From the NCBI GenBank assembly GCA_963712765.1, contig CAVQIX010000001.1, forward strand, positions 124,001-188,000: a stretch of 64,000 nt of DNA, given 5' to 3'. Below the pieces are notes generated by a model that saw only the letters and a program-made list of their open reading frames with translations, was not told the origin of the DNA and searched no databases. Numbering within the stretch: position 1 is the first letter of the stretch; each line of letters starts with the position of its first letter. The position numbers and the translations under genes are program-made. Origin of the DNA: CAXMST01 sp963712765. GTDB taxonomy: Bacteria > Actinomycetota > Thermoleophilia > Solirubrobacterales > 70-9. This document shows positions 11,348 through 19,968 of the stretch, piece after piece.

Positions 11348-12538
11348 ATGGCCGAATACACCCTGAGGGTGCGCCGCTACCAGCCCGAGTCCGCCAACGG
11401 GAGGACTGGCGGCGCCTACTGGGAGGACTTCGACGTCGAGCTCGATCCGACCCTCTCGGTCCTCGACGGGATCCTGCAGGCCAAGAACGACCAGGACGGC
11501 ACCCTCGCCGTCCGCTGCTCCTGCCGCGCCGCGATCTGCGGCTCCTGCGGCGTCAAGGTCAACGGCGAGTCCACCCTCGCCTGCAAGACGCAGCTCGGCG
11601 ACGCGGCCGATGAGGCCGCCCGCCGGGCGAACGGCGACGGCCCGGGCGAAGGGGAGCGGCCTGTGATCGCAGTCGAGCCGATGGGGAATATGCCGGTGCT
11701 CAAGGACCTGGTTACCGACATGGAGTCGACGCACTGGGAGAAGTACCGGCGGGTCAGCCCCTGGCTGATGCCCGCGGGGCCCGAGCCCGATCGCGAGTAC
11801 ATCGTGCCACCGGAAGCGATGGTCGACGTCACCCAGAGCGTTGCCTGCATCCAGTGCGGCGCCTGCGTATCGGCCTGCCTGTCGATGGAGGCGGACCCCG
11901 ACTTCATCGGACCCGCGGCGCTCGCCAAGGCCTACCGGTTCGTCGGCGACCCACGCGACGGCCAGACCGAGGAGCGCCTCTACGACCTGGCCAACGATCC
12001 GCACGGGATCTACGACTGCACCCATTGCTTCAGCTGCATCGAGGCCTGCCCCAAGGGCGTCGCCCCGATGAACCAGATCATGCGTCTGCGGCGGATCGCC
12101 GGACACGATCACGGCATCGCCGACGTCAACAACGGCCACAGCCATGAGGCCGCCTTCGTCAAGATCATCGAGAAGAAGGGCACGCTCGACGAGTCGCTGC
12201 TCCTGCAGGAATCCTTCGCGCCGGGGATCAAGGGCAAGCTGATGCCGACCAAGCGCGCGATCAAGGGTCTGCTCGAGTCGATTCCAACCGCGATCCGCGG
12301 GATCCGCACGGGCAAGATGCGCTCGCTACCAAAGCTGATCCCGGGCGTCCACCACAAGCTCCCGGATGGCGCCCAGGACGAGGTCAAGAGGATCTACGAG
12401 ACCGCCGAGGAGAGCCGCGCCGAGCTCAACCTCTACGTGATCGGCGAGGGCGGCGAGGACGAGGGCGCTCCCGGCGCCGAGGATGTGCCGGCGGCCGAGA
12501 TCGCCCCCGCGCCTGACGAGCCGAAGGAGCTTGCATGA
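11348..12538 (+). CDS. sdhB: iron-sulfur subunit of the second complex II-like enzyme, C-terminally extended
   Basis: 396 residues against ~250 for ordinary SdhB. The N-terminal [2Fe-2S] domain has CSCRAAICGSCG (Cys59, 64, 67) and Cys79. The alpha-helical ferredoxin domain has CIQCGACVSAC and CTHCFSCIEACPKG. After about residue 255 there is an extension of some 140 residues, ending in an acidic Ala/Pro/Glu-rich tail. It starts 4 nt after the sdhA stop and overlaps the HdrB-like gene by 4 bp (ATGA). The extension resembles the long SdhB/TfrB proteins that work with CCG-domain subunits, but here the CCG domains are on a separate gene. Confidence 0.9.
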   Translation: MAEYTLRVRRYQPESANGRTGGAYWEDFDVELDPTLSVLDGILQAKNDQDGTLAVRCSCRAAICGSCGVKVNGESTLACKTQLGDAADEAARRANGDGPGEGERPVIAVEPMGNMPVLKDLVTDMESTHWEKYRRVSPWLMPAGPEPDREYIVPPEAMVDVTQSVACIQCGACVSACLSMEADPDFIGPAALAKAYRFVGDPRDGQTEERLYDLANDPHGIYDCTHCFSCIEACPKGVAPMNQIMRLRRIAGHDHGIADVNNGHSHEAAFVKIIEKKGTLDESLLLQESFAPGIKGKLMPTKRAIKGLLESIPTAIRGIRTGKMRSLPKLIPGVHHKLPDGAQDEVKRIYETAEESRAELNLYVIGEGGEDEGAPGAEDVPAAEIAPAPDEPKELA

Positions 12539-13440
12539 CCGAGAACCTGAAAGTCGCCTACTGGCCGGGCTGCGTATCGCGCGGCTTCACGCCGGAGCTG
12601 CACGGCTCGATGGAGCTGACCGCCGAGGCGCTCGGCATCGAGATGGTCACCCTCGACCGGGCCAATTGCAGCGGCGCCGGAGTGATCGCCGAGCACAACC
12701 AGGAGCTGGCCGACTCGCTCAACGCCCGCACCTTCGCGCTCGCCCAAAAGACCGACCTGCCGATGATGAACATCTGCTCGACCTGTCAGGGAGCCCAGAG
12801 CGAGTGCCAGGAGCGACTCGACGCCGACTCCTCCTACCGCGAGCACATCAACCAGACGTTGAAGCCCGAGGGGATCGAGTACGTCAAGTCCAAGGATGGC
12901 TGGACGAACAAGAACTTCCTCTGGCTCCTGGTCGAGGACTACGGGCTAGATCGGCTAGCCGAGAAGGTCAAGCGGCCGCTCACCGGGCTCCGCGTCGGCC
13001 CCTTCTACGGCTGCTACGTGCTCCGCCCCAAGAGCCGGCTCGGCTACGACGAAAACCCCGATCGCGACCTCTACCTCGAGCAGGTGATCCACACCCTCGG
13101 CGGGGAGGTGGTCGACTACGACGGCGCCCGGCGCTGCTGCGGCTTCCCGGTGATCACGATGAACCGGGAGACCTCGCTGAGGCAGGCCGGCACCCACGTC
13201 GGTGACGCGATCGACGCCGACGCCGACTGCCTGGTCACCCCCTGCCCCCTCTGCCACCTCAACCTCGACATGCAACAGCCCGAGGCGGCCAAGGTCGTCG
13301 GTCGCGACCTCGGCCTCGCGGTCCTGCACTTGCCGCAGATGGTCGGCCTCGCGCTCGGCTTCGAGCCCAAGCAGCTCGGGATGCCGAAGCACATCGCCTC
13401 GACCCTGGCGGTCGAGGACCGGATCGCCACCCCGGCCTGA
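12535..13440 (+). CDS. sdhE: CCG-domain (HdrB-like) subunit of the second complex II
   Basis: Cysteine-rich protein of 301 residues with two CCG-type domains, as in HdrB of heterodisulfide reductase and SdhE of type E succinate dehydrogenases. The second domain is complete: YGCYVLRP, RRCCGFPV and TPCPLCH. The first has PGC and CSTCQ, but the central pair reads NCSGAG, with Ser in place of the second Cys. The role is probably electron transfer, and it replaces the cytochrome b anchor, since no membrane protein belongs to this cluster. Translation is coupled to the extended sdhB. A truncated regulator pseudogene lies downstream on the other strand. Confidence 0.88.
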   Translation: MTENLKVAYWPGCVSRGFTPELHGSMELTAEALGIEMVTLDRANCSGAGVIAEHNQELADSLNARTFALAQKTDLPMMNICSTCQGAQSECQERLDADSSYREHINQTLKPEGIEYVKSKDGWTNKNFLWLLVEDYGLDRLAEKVKRPLTGLRVGPFYGCYVLRPKSRLGYDENPDRDLYLEQVIHTLGGEVVDYDGARRCCGFPVITMNRETSLRQAGTHVGDAIDADADCLVTPCPLCHLNLDMQQPEAAKVVGRDLGLAVLHLPQMVGLALGFEPKQLGMPKHIASTLAVEDRIATPA

Positions 13441-13461
13441 ACCCGGCCCGCCGGCCCTCGC

Positions 13462-14443
13462 TCACTCGTCGGCGAGTCGCGTCCTGACCTCGATCAGCAC
13501 GTCGGCGGAGGCGAGAAGCGCATCGATCACGTCCGGGTCGATCTGGGTGCCTTCTCGAGTCCCAGCTTCAGCGGCCGACGCTGAATCGGATCATCGTCGA
13601 CGATCAGGACCCGATGTCCCTCGCCTGGCTCGAGGTCCGACTCCGAGCGGGAGCTCGGGGCGAACCGGCAGGCGACCTCGAGCAGCTTGCTGACCTCGAC
13701 GGGCTTGATCAAGCACTCGGCGAACCCGCCGGAAGCGCTTCGGGCCCTCTCGATGCTCGAGTCGAGGCCGGAGAGCGCGACGACCGGCACGTCCCGGCAA
13801 GACGGGATCTCCCGGATCCGCTCCACGAGCAGCACGCCGTCAACGTCGGGAAGTCCGAGATCCTGGAACACGACATCGGGCCGGGATCGCCGGAGCGCTT
13901 CGATCCCGGCGGCTCCATCCGACGCCTCATCGACCTCGAAGCCATCGCTCTCCAGCGCGATCCTGTCGCCTCGTCGCCGCCGTTGATGACTCCCGTAATG
14001 CTCGAGCCGGTCTTCAGCGCCCTCATGAAGAACCCCGTGCCGGGGACCTTCTGCCAATCGCCGATCCCATCGTCCCCCCACGACGCGAGCATCCGGCCGT
14101 CCAGCGAGAAGAGCGCCGCTCCCTCAGCCGCCTCGGCCACACCTCCAAGCTGCGCTCCGGTCGGGCGCCTACCGCTGAGCTGGCTCCCGGCGTGCTGAGC
14201 GAGCTGGGGCACGAACGAGTAGAAGGTTCCCTCGACCACCGCCGCGCCGGTCCGGGCGCGCTCCTCGAACCGCTCCATCAACTCCTCGGCGGAGGCGCTC
14301 CGCGCCGCGGCGAGGGCGATCGCGAGCCCGACCATCAGGCCTGCGAATACGAAGGCTACGCCGCCGATCGCCGCTACCCTGGCAGATCCTCGCCAGCCGG
14401 AGCTCCTCCCCGCGGCCTCGAGGTATCTGTCGTCCATGATCAT
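13462..14443 (-). pseudogene. collapsed multi-domain sensor: PDC-like sensor, two receivers and HD-GYP end
   Basis: Read on the minus strand, three reading frames together give an ordered but shortened signalling protein. (1) From MDDRYLEAAGRSS (ATG 14437, or 14443) there is a membrane segment, IGGVAFVFAGLMVGLAIA, and a periplasmic-type sensor stretch to about 13985. (2) In another frame from ~13980 comes a receiver lacking its first strand (ESDGFEVDEASDGAAG, VVFQDLGLPDVDG, VVALSG, LIKPVE), then the start of a second receiver, VLIVDDDPIQRR. (3) In a third frame from ~13555 to the stop at 13462 comes GTQIDPDVIDALLAS, the usual end of an HD-GYP domain. Kinase or linker sequence between 1 and 2, and most of receiver 2 plus the HD-GYP core between 2 and 3, are missing. 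The pattern fits two internal deletions. Confidence 0.75.
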
Positions 14444-14487
14444 CCCGCTCGTCTTCCGTGACTCCCCGATCACCCCAACACGCGGAA

Positions 14488-14517
14488 TTGGGAATCGGAG
14501 CGGAGCGCGACTATAGG
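14488..14517 (+). promoter_or_regulatory. sigma70-like promoter of the CPA2 antiporter gene
   Basis: TTGGGA (14488-14493) and TATAGG (14512-14517) are separated by 18 nt. The 5' UTR to the ATG at 14551 would be about 27 nt. Confidence 0.5.
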
Positions 14518-14550
14518 GTTGTGCAATGCCGCTCTTGACGGATTCACCCA

Positions 14551-15753
14551 ATGGCGCTTATCCCTCTCGCCGCTGAGAGCCCTGTCGCCGGTGCGATCGC
14601 CGATCTGGCGGTCATCCTGCTCGCGGCCAAGCTCGGCGACGAGCTCTTCCGCCGCATCCACCAGCCGGCGATCATCGGTGAGATTCTCGCCGGGCTGCTG
14701 ATCGGTCCATCGGTCCTCGGGATCGTCGCCCCCAGCGAGGCCCTCGAGCTGTTCGCCGAGCTCGGCGTGGTCTTCCTGCTCTTCTGGGTCGGCCTCGAGA
14801 CCAAGCTCTCCGACATGCGCGAGGTGGGCCCGACCGCGGGCGTGGTCGGCGTGGCGGGCGTCTTCGTCCCCTTCATCGCCGGCGTGGCGGGCGGCCTGGT
14901 CTTCGACGAGAGCGTCGAGACCAGCCTGTTCATCGGTGCCGCCCTGGCGGCGACCAGCGTCGGGATCACGTCGGCGGTCTTCAGCGAGCTCGGGATCCTC
15001 GCGACCCGCGCCGCGCGCACGGTCCTTGGCGCCGCCGTGATCGACGACATCCTCGCCCTGCTGCTGGTCGCGGTGGCCGTGGGGGTCGCGGCCGAAGGGG
15101 GCGTCGACGTCGCCTCGATCGCGGTCTCAGCCGCGCTCGCGTTCGGATTCGTGGCGATCCTCGCGCTCGGCGGGACGGCGATCATGCGGCGCCTGCCGCA
15201 GCTCCTGCAGGCGCCAAAGTTCGCTGAGTCCCCCCTGCTTCCCGCGGTGATCCTCTGCCTCGGGATCGCAGCCCTCGCGGCCAAGGTCGGGCTCGCGGCG
15301 GTGATCGGGGCCTTCCTCGCCGGCATGATCGTCGCCGAGACCAAGGAGCAGCACCCGATCGAGGACGAGGTGGCGCCGCTGTATGCGTTCTTCCCCCCCT
15401 TCTTCTTCGCCTCGATCGGGATCGGGCTCGACCTCGACGTGCTGCTCGAACCCGAGACGCTGCTGCTGGTCGGCGGCCTCAGCGCGCTGGCGGTCGTCAG
15501 CAAGCTGATCGGGACCTGGCCGGGGGCGCGCCGCCTCGGCGGGCACGAAGCGAAGATCGTCGCGCTGGGAATGGTCCCGCGCGGCGAGGTGGGGATCATC
15601 GTCGCCGGGATCGGGATGACCAGCGGCGTGCTCGACGTGCAGCTCTTCGCCGCCATCGTCGGCATGTCGGTGGTGACCACGCTGATCGTTCCGGCGCCGT
15701 TGCGGAAACTCGCGGCCGACCAACGGATCGCCGGGGCCGAGCCCGAGCCGTAG
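14551..15753 (+). CDS. cation:proton antiporter, CPA2 family (KefB/NapA-like membrane domain)
   Basis: Integral membrane antiporter of 400 residues with about 12-13 hydrophobic helices and no TrkA-N domain. Typical family segments are AKLGDELFRRIHQPAIIGEILAG (split), LLIGPSVLGIV, FAELGVVFLLFWVGLE (the helix after the first inverted repeat) and AAVIDDILALLLVAV, whose paired Asp residues in VIDD are the ion-binding site of the NapA/GerN type. It exchanges Na+ or K+ for protons across the cytoplasmic membrane; the ion is not determined. A SLC13-type permease and a CBS protein follow on the same strand, suggesting an ion-homeostasis group. Confidence 0.9.
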   Translation: MALIPLAAESPVAGAIADLAVILLAAKLGDELFRRIHQPAIIGEILAGLLIGPSVLGIVAPSEALELFAELGVVFLLFWVGLETKLSDMREVGPTAGVVGVAGVFVPFIAGVAGGLVFDESVETSLFIGAALAATSVGITSAVFSELGILATRAARTVLGAAVIDDILALLLVAVAVGVAAEGGVDVASIAVSAALAFGFVAILALGGTAIMRRLPQLLQAPKFAESPLLPAVILCLGIAALAAKVGLAAVIGAFLAGMIVAETKEQHPIEDEVAPLYAFFPPFFFASIGIGLDLDVLLEPETLLLVGGLSALAVVSKLIGTWPGARRLGGHEAKIVALGMVPRGEVGIIVAGIGMTSGVLDVQLFAAIVGMSVVTTLIVPAPLRKLAADQRIAGAEPEP

Positions 15754-15845
15754 GCGCCCGACAGTCTCTAGACTGCCACCCCGCCGCTCCGCCGAAGCCC
15801 TGACGCTCCGTCCCGCGGTCTACCGAACCCGACCCCTGGATCCCT

Positions 15846-17105
15846 TTGGCAGTCGCAATAATCGCATTCGTAATCGCCCTGGCGATCATCGCCTCGGAGC
15901 GCGTACACCGCACGAAGGTGGCGCTGATCGGCGCCGCGATCGTCGTCCTGTTCGTCGGCGCCGAGTACGACCAGGAGCTGGCGATCGAGGCGATCGATTT
16001 CAACACGATCGGCCTACTCGCCGGGATGATGCTGCTGGTCGCCCTCACCCAGGAGACCGGCGTCTACGACTGGATCGCGATCAAGGCCGGGCAGTTCTCG
16101 AAGGGACGGCCTTTCTGGGTGGTGATGTCGCTGGCCGGGACCACGGCGCTGCTCTCCGCCTTCCTCGACAACCTGACGACGATCCTGCTGATCGTGCCGG
16201 TCACCTTCCTGCTCGCCGACGCGCTCGACCTCGATCCGATCCCCTTGATCGTGATCGAAGTCATCGCCTCCAACATCGGCGGCACGGCAACCCTGATCGG
16301 CGACCCGCCGAACATCATCATCGCCGGCCGCACCGGCCTCAGCTTCAACGAGTTCCTGACCAACCTCGCTCCGATCGTGGTCGTCACCTTCTTCGTCGTG
16401 ATCGGGCTGCTCTATCTGTTCTTCCGCAAGCGGCTCGACATCCCTGAGCGTAACCGCGAATTCATAATGGAGATGGACGCGAACTCATCGATCCGCGACA
16501 TCGATGAGCTGAAGCGGACCGGTCCGGTGCTGATCGGCACCATCCTCCTCTTCTTCGCCCACCAGGCCCTCCACATCGAGCCGGCGACGGTCGCGATCAC
16601 CGGTGCGGCCGTGGCGCTTCTCGTCACCAGACAGAACCTGGAGGAGTCGCTCTCGAAGATCGAGTGGTCGACGCTGTTCTTCTTCCTCGCTCTGTTCGTG
16701 ATGGTTGGGGCGCTGGAGGCGACGGGTGCGATCGGTGAGGTCGCGACCGCGATCAAGGACATCACCAACGGCGATCGCACGGCGGAGCTGCTCGGCATCC
16801 TCTGGGTGGCGGGGATCGGCTCCGGAGTGGTCGACAACATCCCGTTCACCACGGCGATGCTCCCAGTGGTCGAATCCCTCAACGAGGGGGACGATCCGGC
16901 CTACTGGTGGGCTCTGGCTTTGGGCGCGGACTTCGGGGGCAACATGACGATCATCGCCGCCGCTGCAAACGTCGCCGCTTCGGGACTCTCGGAGCGGGCC
17001 GGCAAGCCGATCGGTTTCATCCCCTTCCTCAAGGTCGGGTTCCCGATCACGATCCTGACTCTGATCATGGCCACCGGTTATGTGACACTGAGGTACATCG
17101 CATGA
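15846..17105 (+). CDS. ArsB/NhaD-type ion transporter (SLC13/IT superfamily permease)
   Basis: Membrane permease of 419 residues, 11-12 helices, of the IT superfamily branch that includes ArsB, NhaD and the P protein. Diagnostic segments are the first re-entrant region, SAFLDNLTTILLIVPVTFL, the segment IGGTATLIGDPPNIIIA, and the second half, GSGVVDNIPFTTAMLPVVE. Such proteins export arsenite or exchange Na+/H+. The absence of arsenic genes and the neighbouring CPA2 antiporter make cation/proton exchange more likely, but this is inference. The TTG at 15846 is taken as the start because the first helix follows directly. Confidence 0.88.
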   Translation: MAVAIIAFVIALAIIASERVHRTKVALIGAAIVVLFVGAEYDQELAIEAIDFNTIGLLAGMMLLVALTQETGVYDWIAIKAGQFSKGRPFWVVMSLAGTTALLSAFLDNLTTILLIVPVTFLLADALDLDPIPLIVIEVIASNIGGTATLIGDPPNIIIAGRTGLSFNEFLTNLAPIVVVTFFVVIGLLYLFFRKRLDIPERNREFIMEMDANSSIRDIDELKRTGPVLIGTILLFFAHQALHIEPATVAITGAAVALLVTRQNLEESLSKIEWSTLFFFLALFVMVGALEATGAIGEVATAIKDITNGDRTAELLGILWVAGIGSGVVDNIPFTTAMLPVVESLNEGDDPAYWWALALGADFGGNMTIIAAAANVAASGLSERAGKPIGFIPFLKVGFPITILTLIMATGYVTLRYIA

Positions 17106-17121
17106 GCAGGAGATCTGAGCT

Positions 17122-17598
17122 ATGCCGGACACACTGGTAAAAGAGACAATCATCGAAGTCGCCCCGCTACGGGCCGAAGAACCCGTGGGCTCGGCGACCC
17201 GCAGGGTGATCGACTCCGGGCTACCCGGGCTGCCGGCCGTCGAGGAGGACGGCAGCTTCGCCGGGATCTTCGGCGAGCGCGAGTTCATGACCGCGCTGTT
17301 CCCGGGCTACGTCAACACGCTCCATTCCGCCGCCGTGATCTCACGGACGATCGACGAGACGATCGACCGCCGCACCGGTTGTGCGGAGGAGGCGATTCGC
17401 GACTACCTGACCACCGACCACGTGGTGGTCGACGACGACCACTCCGACACCCAGCTGGCCGAGCTCTTCCTCCACCATCGGGTGCTGGTGATTCCGATCG
17501 CGACCAAAGGCAAGATCCACGCGGTCGTCACCCGCAACGACTTCTTCAGGGCTCTCGCCGCTCGCGCCCTCGACTCGATCGAGGACTTCGGGGACTGA
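17122..17598 (+). CDS. CBS-domain protein
   Basis: A 158-residue cytosolic protein made of a CBS pair. The first module covers about residues 15-75 (VGSATRRVIDSGLPGLPAVE, DGSFAGIFGEREFM) and the second about 90-150 (YLTTDHVVVDDDHSDTQLAE, RVLVIPIATKGKIHAVVTRN). CBS pairs bind adenosyl nucleotides and often gate partners. It starts 16 nt after the permease with AGGAG upstream, so it may regulate that transporter in trans. Confidence 0.85.
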   Translation: MPDTLVKETIIEVAPLRAEEPVGSATRRVIDSGLPGLPAVEEDGSFAGIFGEREFMTALFPGYVNTLHSAAVISRTIDETIDRRTGCAEEAIRDYLTTDHVVVDDDHSDTQLAELFLHHRVLVIPIATKGKIHAVVTRNDFFRALAARALDSIEDFGD

Positions 17599-17632
17599 CC
17601 CTGACCGGCGGCGGGACCGCGCCGAGTGCCGT

Positions 17633-18205
17633 TCAGCCGTCATCGGTCCGCGCGACGGCGAGCCCGGCGGCCCAACCGGGCGCCCTTCCCCCGGCCGGAG
17701 GGGCGATGGAGCCGGCGTCGATCCCGCTGCGCGAGAGCGACCACGAGATCACCGAGTTCGAGTTCCACATCTCGCCGGTGCCGAACTCGTCGCGACCCCA
17801 GACAGGCGTGGGGACCCGAGCGACCCGTTCGAGCAGACGCCGGCTCAGCTCGGCGTCCTCGGTCAGGCGGCGGGGGCTCTCGACCGCCTCATCGACGTCG
17901 GGTATCCAGCCACCGTCCCAGCAACGCACCTCGTAGCGGAAGAGCCGCAATCTGCCGGCCCAGCGGGTTCCGACCGGGCCCTCGGCAACGACCCCGCGCT
18001 GGGCGCCGAGGGCGTCTGGGACCGGTGCCTGCTCGATCACGAATCGGGCCGAGCGATCGTGGACCTCGAGCGCCGCGTGGTAGAGGTCGAGCGGGGCTCG
18101 CCGCTGTGCCCGAGCGGCGATGCCCTCGAAGATACGCCCGTTCAGCCTTACGAAACGGCCCCCGGCACCGAGGGGAAGCCAGTACAGGTCGACGGCGGAA
18201 CTCAT
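17633..18205 (-). CDS. conserved hypothetical protein
   Basis: 190 residues; I do not recognise a named family. It begins MSSAVDLYWLPLGAGGRFVR and contains a Trp-rich middle (RCWDGGWIPDVDEAVESP) and VPTPVWGRDEFGTGEMWNSN. The C-terminus is Gly/Ala-rich. No signal peptide or membrane segment is evident. Third-position GC is high and even through the frame, which supports real coding. The ATG at 18205 overlaps the stop of the upstream MmcQ/YjbR gene by 4 bp, so the two are co-translated. The start is set there; the frame extends further upstream but only into the neighbour. Confidence 0.7.
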   Translation of the reverse strand: MSSAVDLYWLPLGAGGRFVRLNGRIFEGIAARAQRRAPLDLYHAALEVHDRSARFVIEQAPVPDALGAQRGVVAEGPVGTRWAGRLRLFRYEVRCWDGGWIPDVDEAVESPRRLTEDAELSRRLLERVARVPTPVWGRDEFGTGEMWNSNSVISWSLSRSGIDAGSIAPPAGGRAPGWAAGLAVARTDDG

Positions 18206-18582
18206 CGCTCGACCACGAAGGCGTGGGCATCCTCGATCACCCCGGCGACCTCGTCCCAATCGACGAGGTCGAGATCGAGTCGCAGCCCGATCCAGCCACG
18301 ATGGCCGACGTAGGGAGGCACGAAGAACCGCTCGGGCCCGTGCTCGACCAGCGCTGCCTGCAGTTCCGTCGGGCCGGCCGCCCAGAGGCAGAGTCGCCCC
18401 TCGCCCCAGTCGCGCTCGTCGTGAACGGAGGCGAAGGTCCGCCCGTTCCGGCCCTCGGCCGTGAAGAAGGTCGGCGAGCCGTGCGAGATCCGCTCGACGA
18501 CGCCGGGCAAAGAGAGCGCGATCGGCCGGATCCGCTCCGTCGCCTTGATCAACCGGGGAGTGCTAACGGTCGGATCGGCCAT
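18202..18582 (-). CDS. MmcQ/YjbR family protein
   Basis: A small 126-residue protein of the MmcQ/YjbR (CyaY-like fold) family. Characteristic elements are ALSLPGVVERISHGSPTFF near the N-terminus, FASVHDERDWGEGRLCLWAA, and FFVPPYVGHRGWIGLRLD toward the C-terminus. Members are described as DNA-binding-like, but their function is not established. It sits between an amine oxidase (2 nt gap upstream) and the hypothetical gene downstream (4-bp overlap), forming a three-gene minus-strand unit. Confidence 0.85.
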   Translation of the reverse strand: MADPTVSTPRLIKATERIRPIALSLPGVVERISHGSPTFFTAEGRNGRTFASVHDERDWGEGRLCLWAAGPTELQAALVEHGPERFFVPPYVGHRGWIGLRLDLDLVDWDEVAGVIEDAHAFVVER

Positions 18583-18584
18583 CT

Positions 18585-19931
18585 CTAGGCGAGGATCTCC
18601 CGCGCGACGCGTTCGCCGGAGCGCACGGCGCCGTCCATGTAGCCATTCCAGACCGGGCTCGTCTCCGAGCCGGCCCAGTGGATCGGGCCCTCCGGGGAGC
18701 GCAGCAGGCTGCCGTAGCCGGTCCACACACCCGGGCCCAGGTGTGCCCCGTAGCCACCACGGATCCACTCCTCCTCGGCCCAGTCCTGCTCGACGTATTC
18801 GAGCACCTCGCTCCGCGCGCGCTCGCCGAAATAGCGGGCGAAGCCATCGAGAACCTGCGCGCGGCGGGCCGCCGGCTGCAGCGCCGAGGCGCGGCGGCCG
18901 TGGCCTCCCTCGAGAAATCCGAGCAGGATCCCGCAGGAGCCGTCGGCGGGCGAGTTGTCGAAGGTGATCGCTAGCGGTTGCTCGGAGCTGCCGGCCTGAC
19001 CACTGAGGCCCTCGCTGCGCCACCAGGGGCTTTCGTAGCGGGCCATGCACTTGATCACGTAGCCGGGCGGCATCTTCGCGTACAGGTGCGCCCGGCGACC
19101 CGACAGCGGCGGGTCGAAGCGGATCCGCCCGATCAACCCCGGCGGTACCGCGACCACGACCCGCCCGGCCTGGACCTCGCCCCACTCGCCGCCGGCGAGG
19201 ACGGACTCGCCGGTGCGGCGGATCGAGGTCACCGGCGCCGAGAGCCTGACCGGGTCGCCGAGCTCCGCGGCGACCCGGAGTGAGATCTCCTGCGAGCCGC
19301 CCTCGAAGCGCGAGTCCTGCGCTCCATCCCTGGTCCGGGTCAGCAGGTCCAGGTTGCCGCCGGAATGGAGGTAGAAGAGGAAGTGGAGCATCGAGAGATC
19401 CTCGGGCTCGGCGCTGAAGACGGCCTCGACGACCACGCGCATGAACCGGCGGCTGAGCTCGAAGCGGACGTTGCGGCGGACCCAGGAATCGACCGTCTGT
19501 GAGTCGAGCTGCCGGGCCCGCGGCGCGAGCCACGGAGCCTCGAGCGGGACCGAGGCCGAGAGGCGGTCGATGCGCCACTGCAGGATCCCGAGCTCGGCGA
19601 GCACGTGCGGAGGCAGCCCGAAGCTGTCACCGCGGTAACGGACCAGCCGACCGTCCCGCTCGAGCAGGTGCTCGCCCTCGTCCCAGGCCGGGTAGTGGCC
19701 GACGCCGACGGCCGCGGCGAGCGCGTAGAGGCGATCCTGGGTCGGGCCAACCCACTGGCCGCCGATCTCGACAACGGTGCCGTCCTGGAAGGTGTGGTTG
19801 AGCGTCCGGCCGCCGACTCGGTCTTGGGCTTCGAGGACGACCACGCTCTGACCGGCCGCCTCCAGCTCACGGCCTGCCGTCAGCCCGGCCAACCCGGCAC
19901 CGACGATTGCCGTGTCGAAACGCTCCGCGAT
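18585..19931 (-). CDS. flavin-containing amine oxidase (start codon uncertain)
   Basis: FAD-dependent monoamine-oxidase-fold enzyme. It has the dinucleotide loop FDTAIVGAGLAGLTAGRELE, followed by EAQDRVGGRT, IGGQWVGPTQDRLY, the C-terminal SEQPLAITFDNS, and the FAD-closing motif GPIHWAGSETSPVWNGYMDG. The first ATG/GTG/TTG in frame is the TTG at 19892, which lies inside the GAGLAGL loop and would destroy the FAD site. Coding homology begins upstream, where only ATC codons at 19931 or 19934 could serve. I therefore give 19931 as a provisional start, for about 448 residues. The substrate is unknown. Confidence 0.8.
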   Translation of the reverse strand: MAERFDTAIVGAGLAGLTAGRELEAAGQSVVVLEAQDRVGGRTLNHTFQDGTVVEIGGQWVGPTQDRLYALAAAVGVGHYPAWDEGEHLLERDGRLVRYRGDSFGLPPHVLAELGILQWRIDRLSASVPLEAPWLAPRARQLDSQTVDSWVRRNVRFELSRRFMRVVVEAVFSAEPEDLSMLHFLFYLHSGGNLDLLTRTRDGAQDSRFEGGSQEISLRVAAELGDPVRLSAPVTSIRRTGESVLAGGEWGEVQAGRVVVAVPPGLIGRIRFDPPLSGRRAHLYAKMPPGYVIKCMARYESPWWRSEGLSGQAGSSEQPLAITFDNSPADGSCGILLGFLEGGHGRRASALQPAARRAQVLDGFARYFGERARSEVLEYVEQDWAEEEWIRGGYGAHLGPGVWTGYGSLLRSPEGPIHWAGSETSPVWNGYMDGAVRSGERVAREILA

Positions 19932-19968
19932 GATCGGACTATATGACCGTTCGAGCCCGCCGAAGCGG

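Noticed and set aside
15762..15775. Small hairpin CAGTCT-CT-AGACTG between two transporter genes
   Set aside because: Only a 6-bp arm with a 2-nt centre and no T-run. Too weak to call a terminator or operator.
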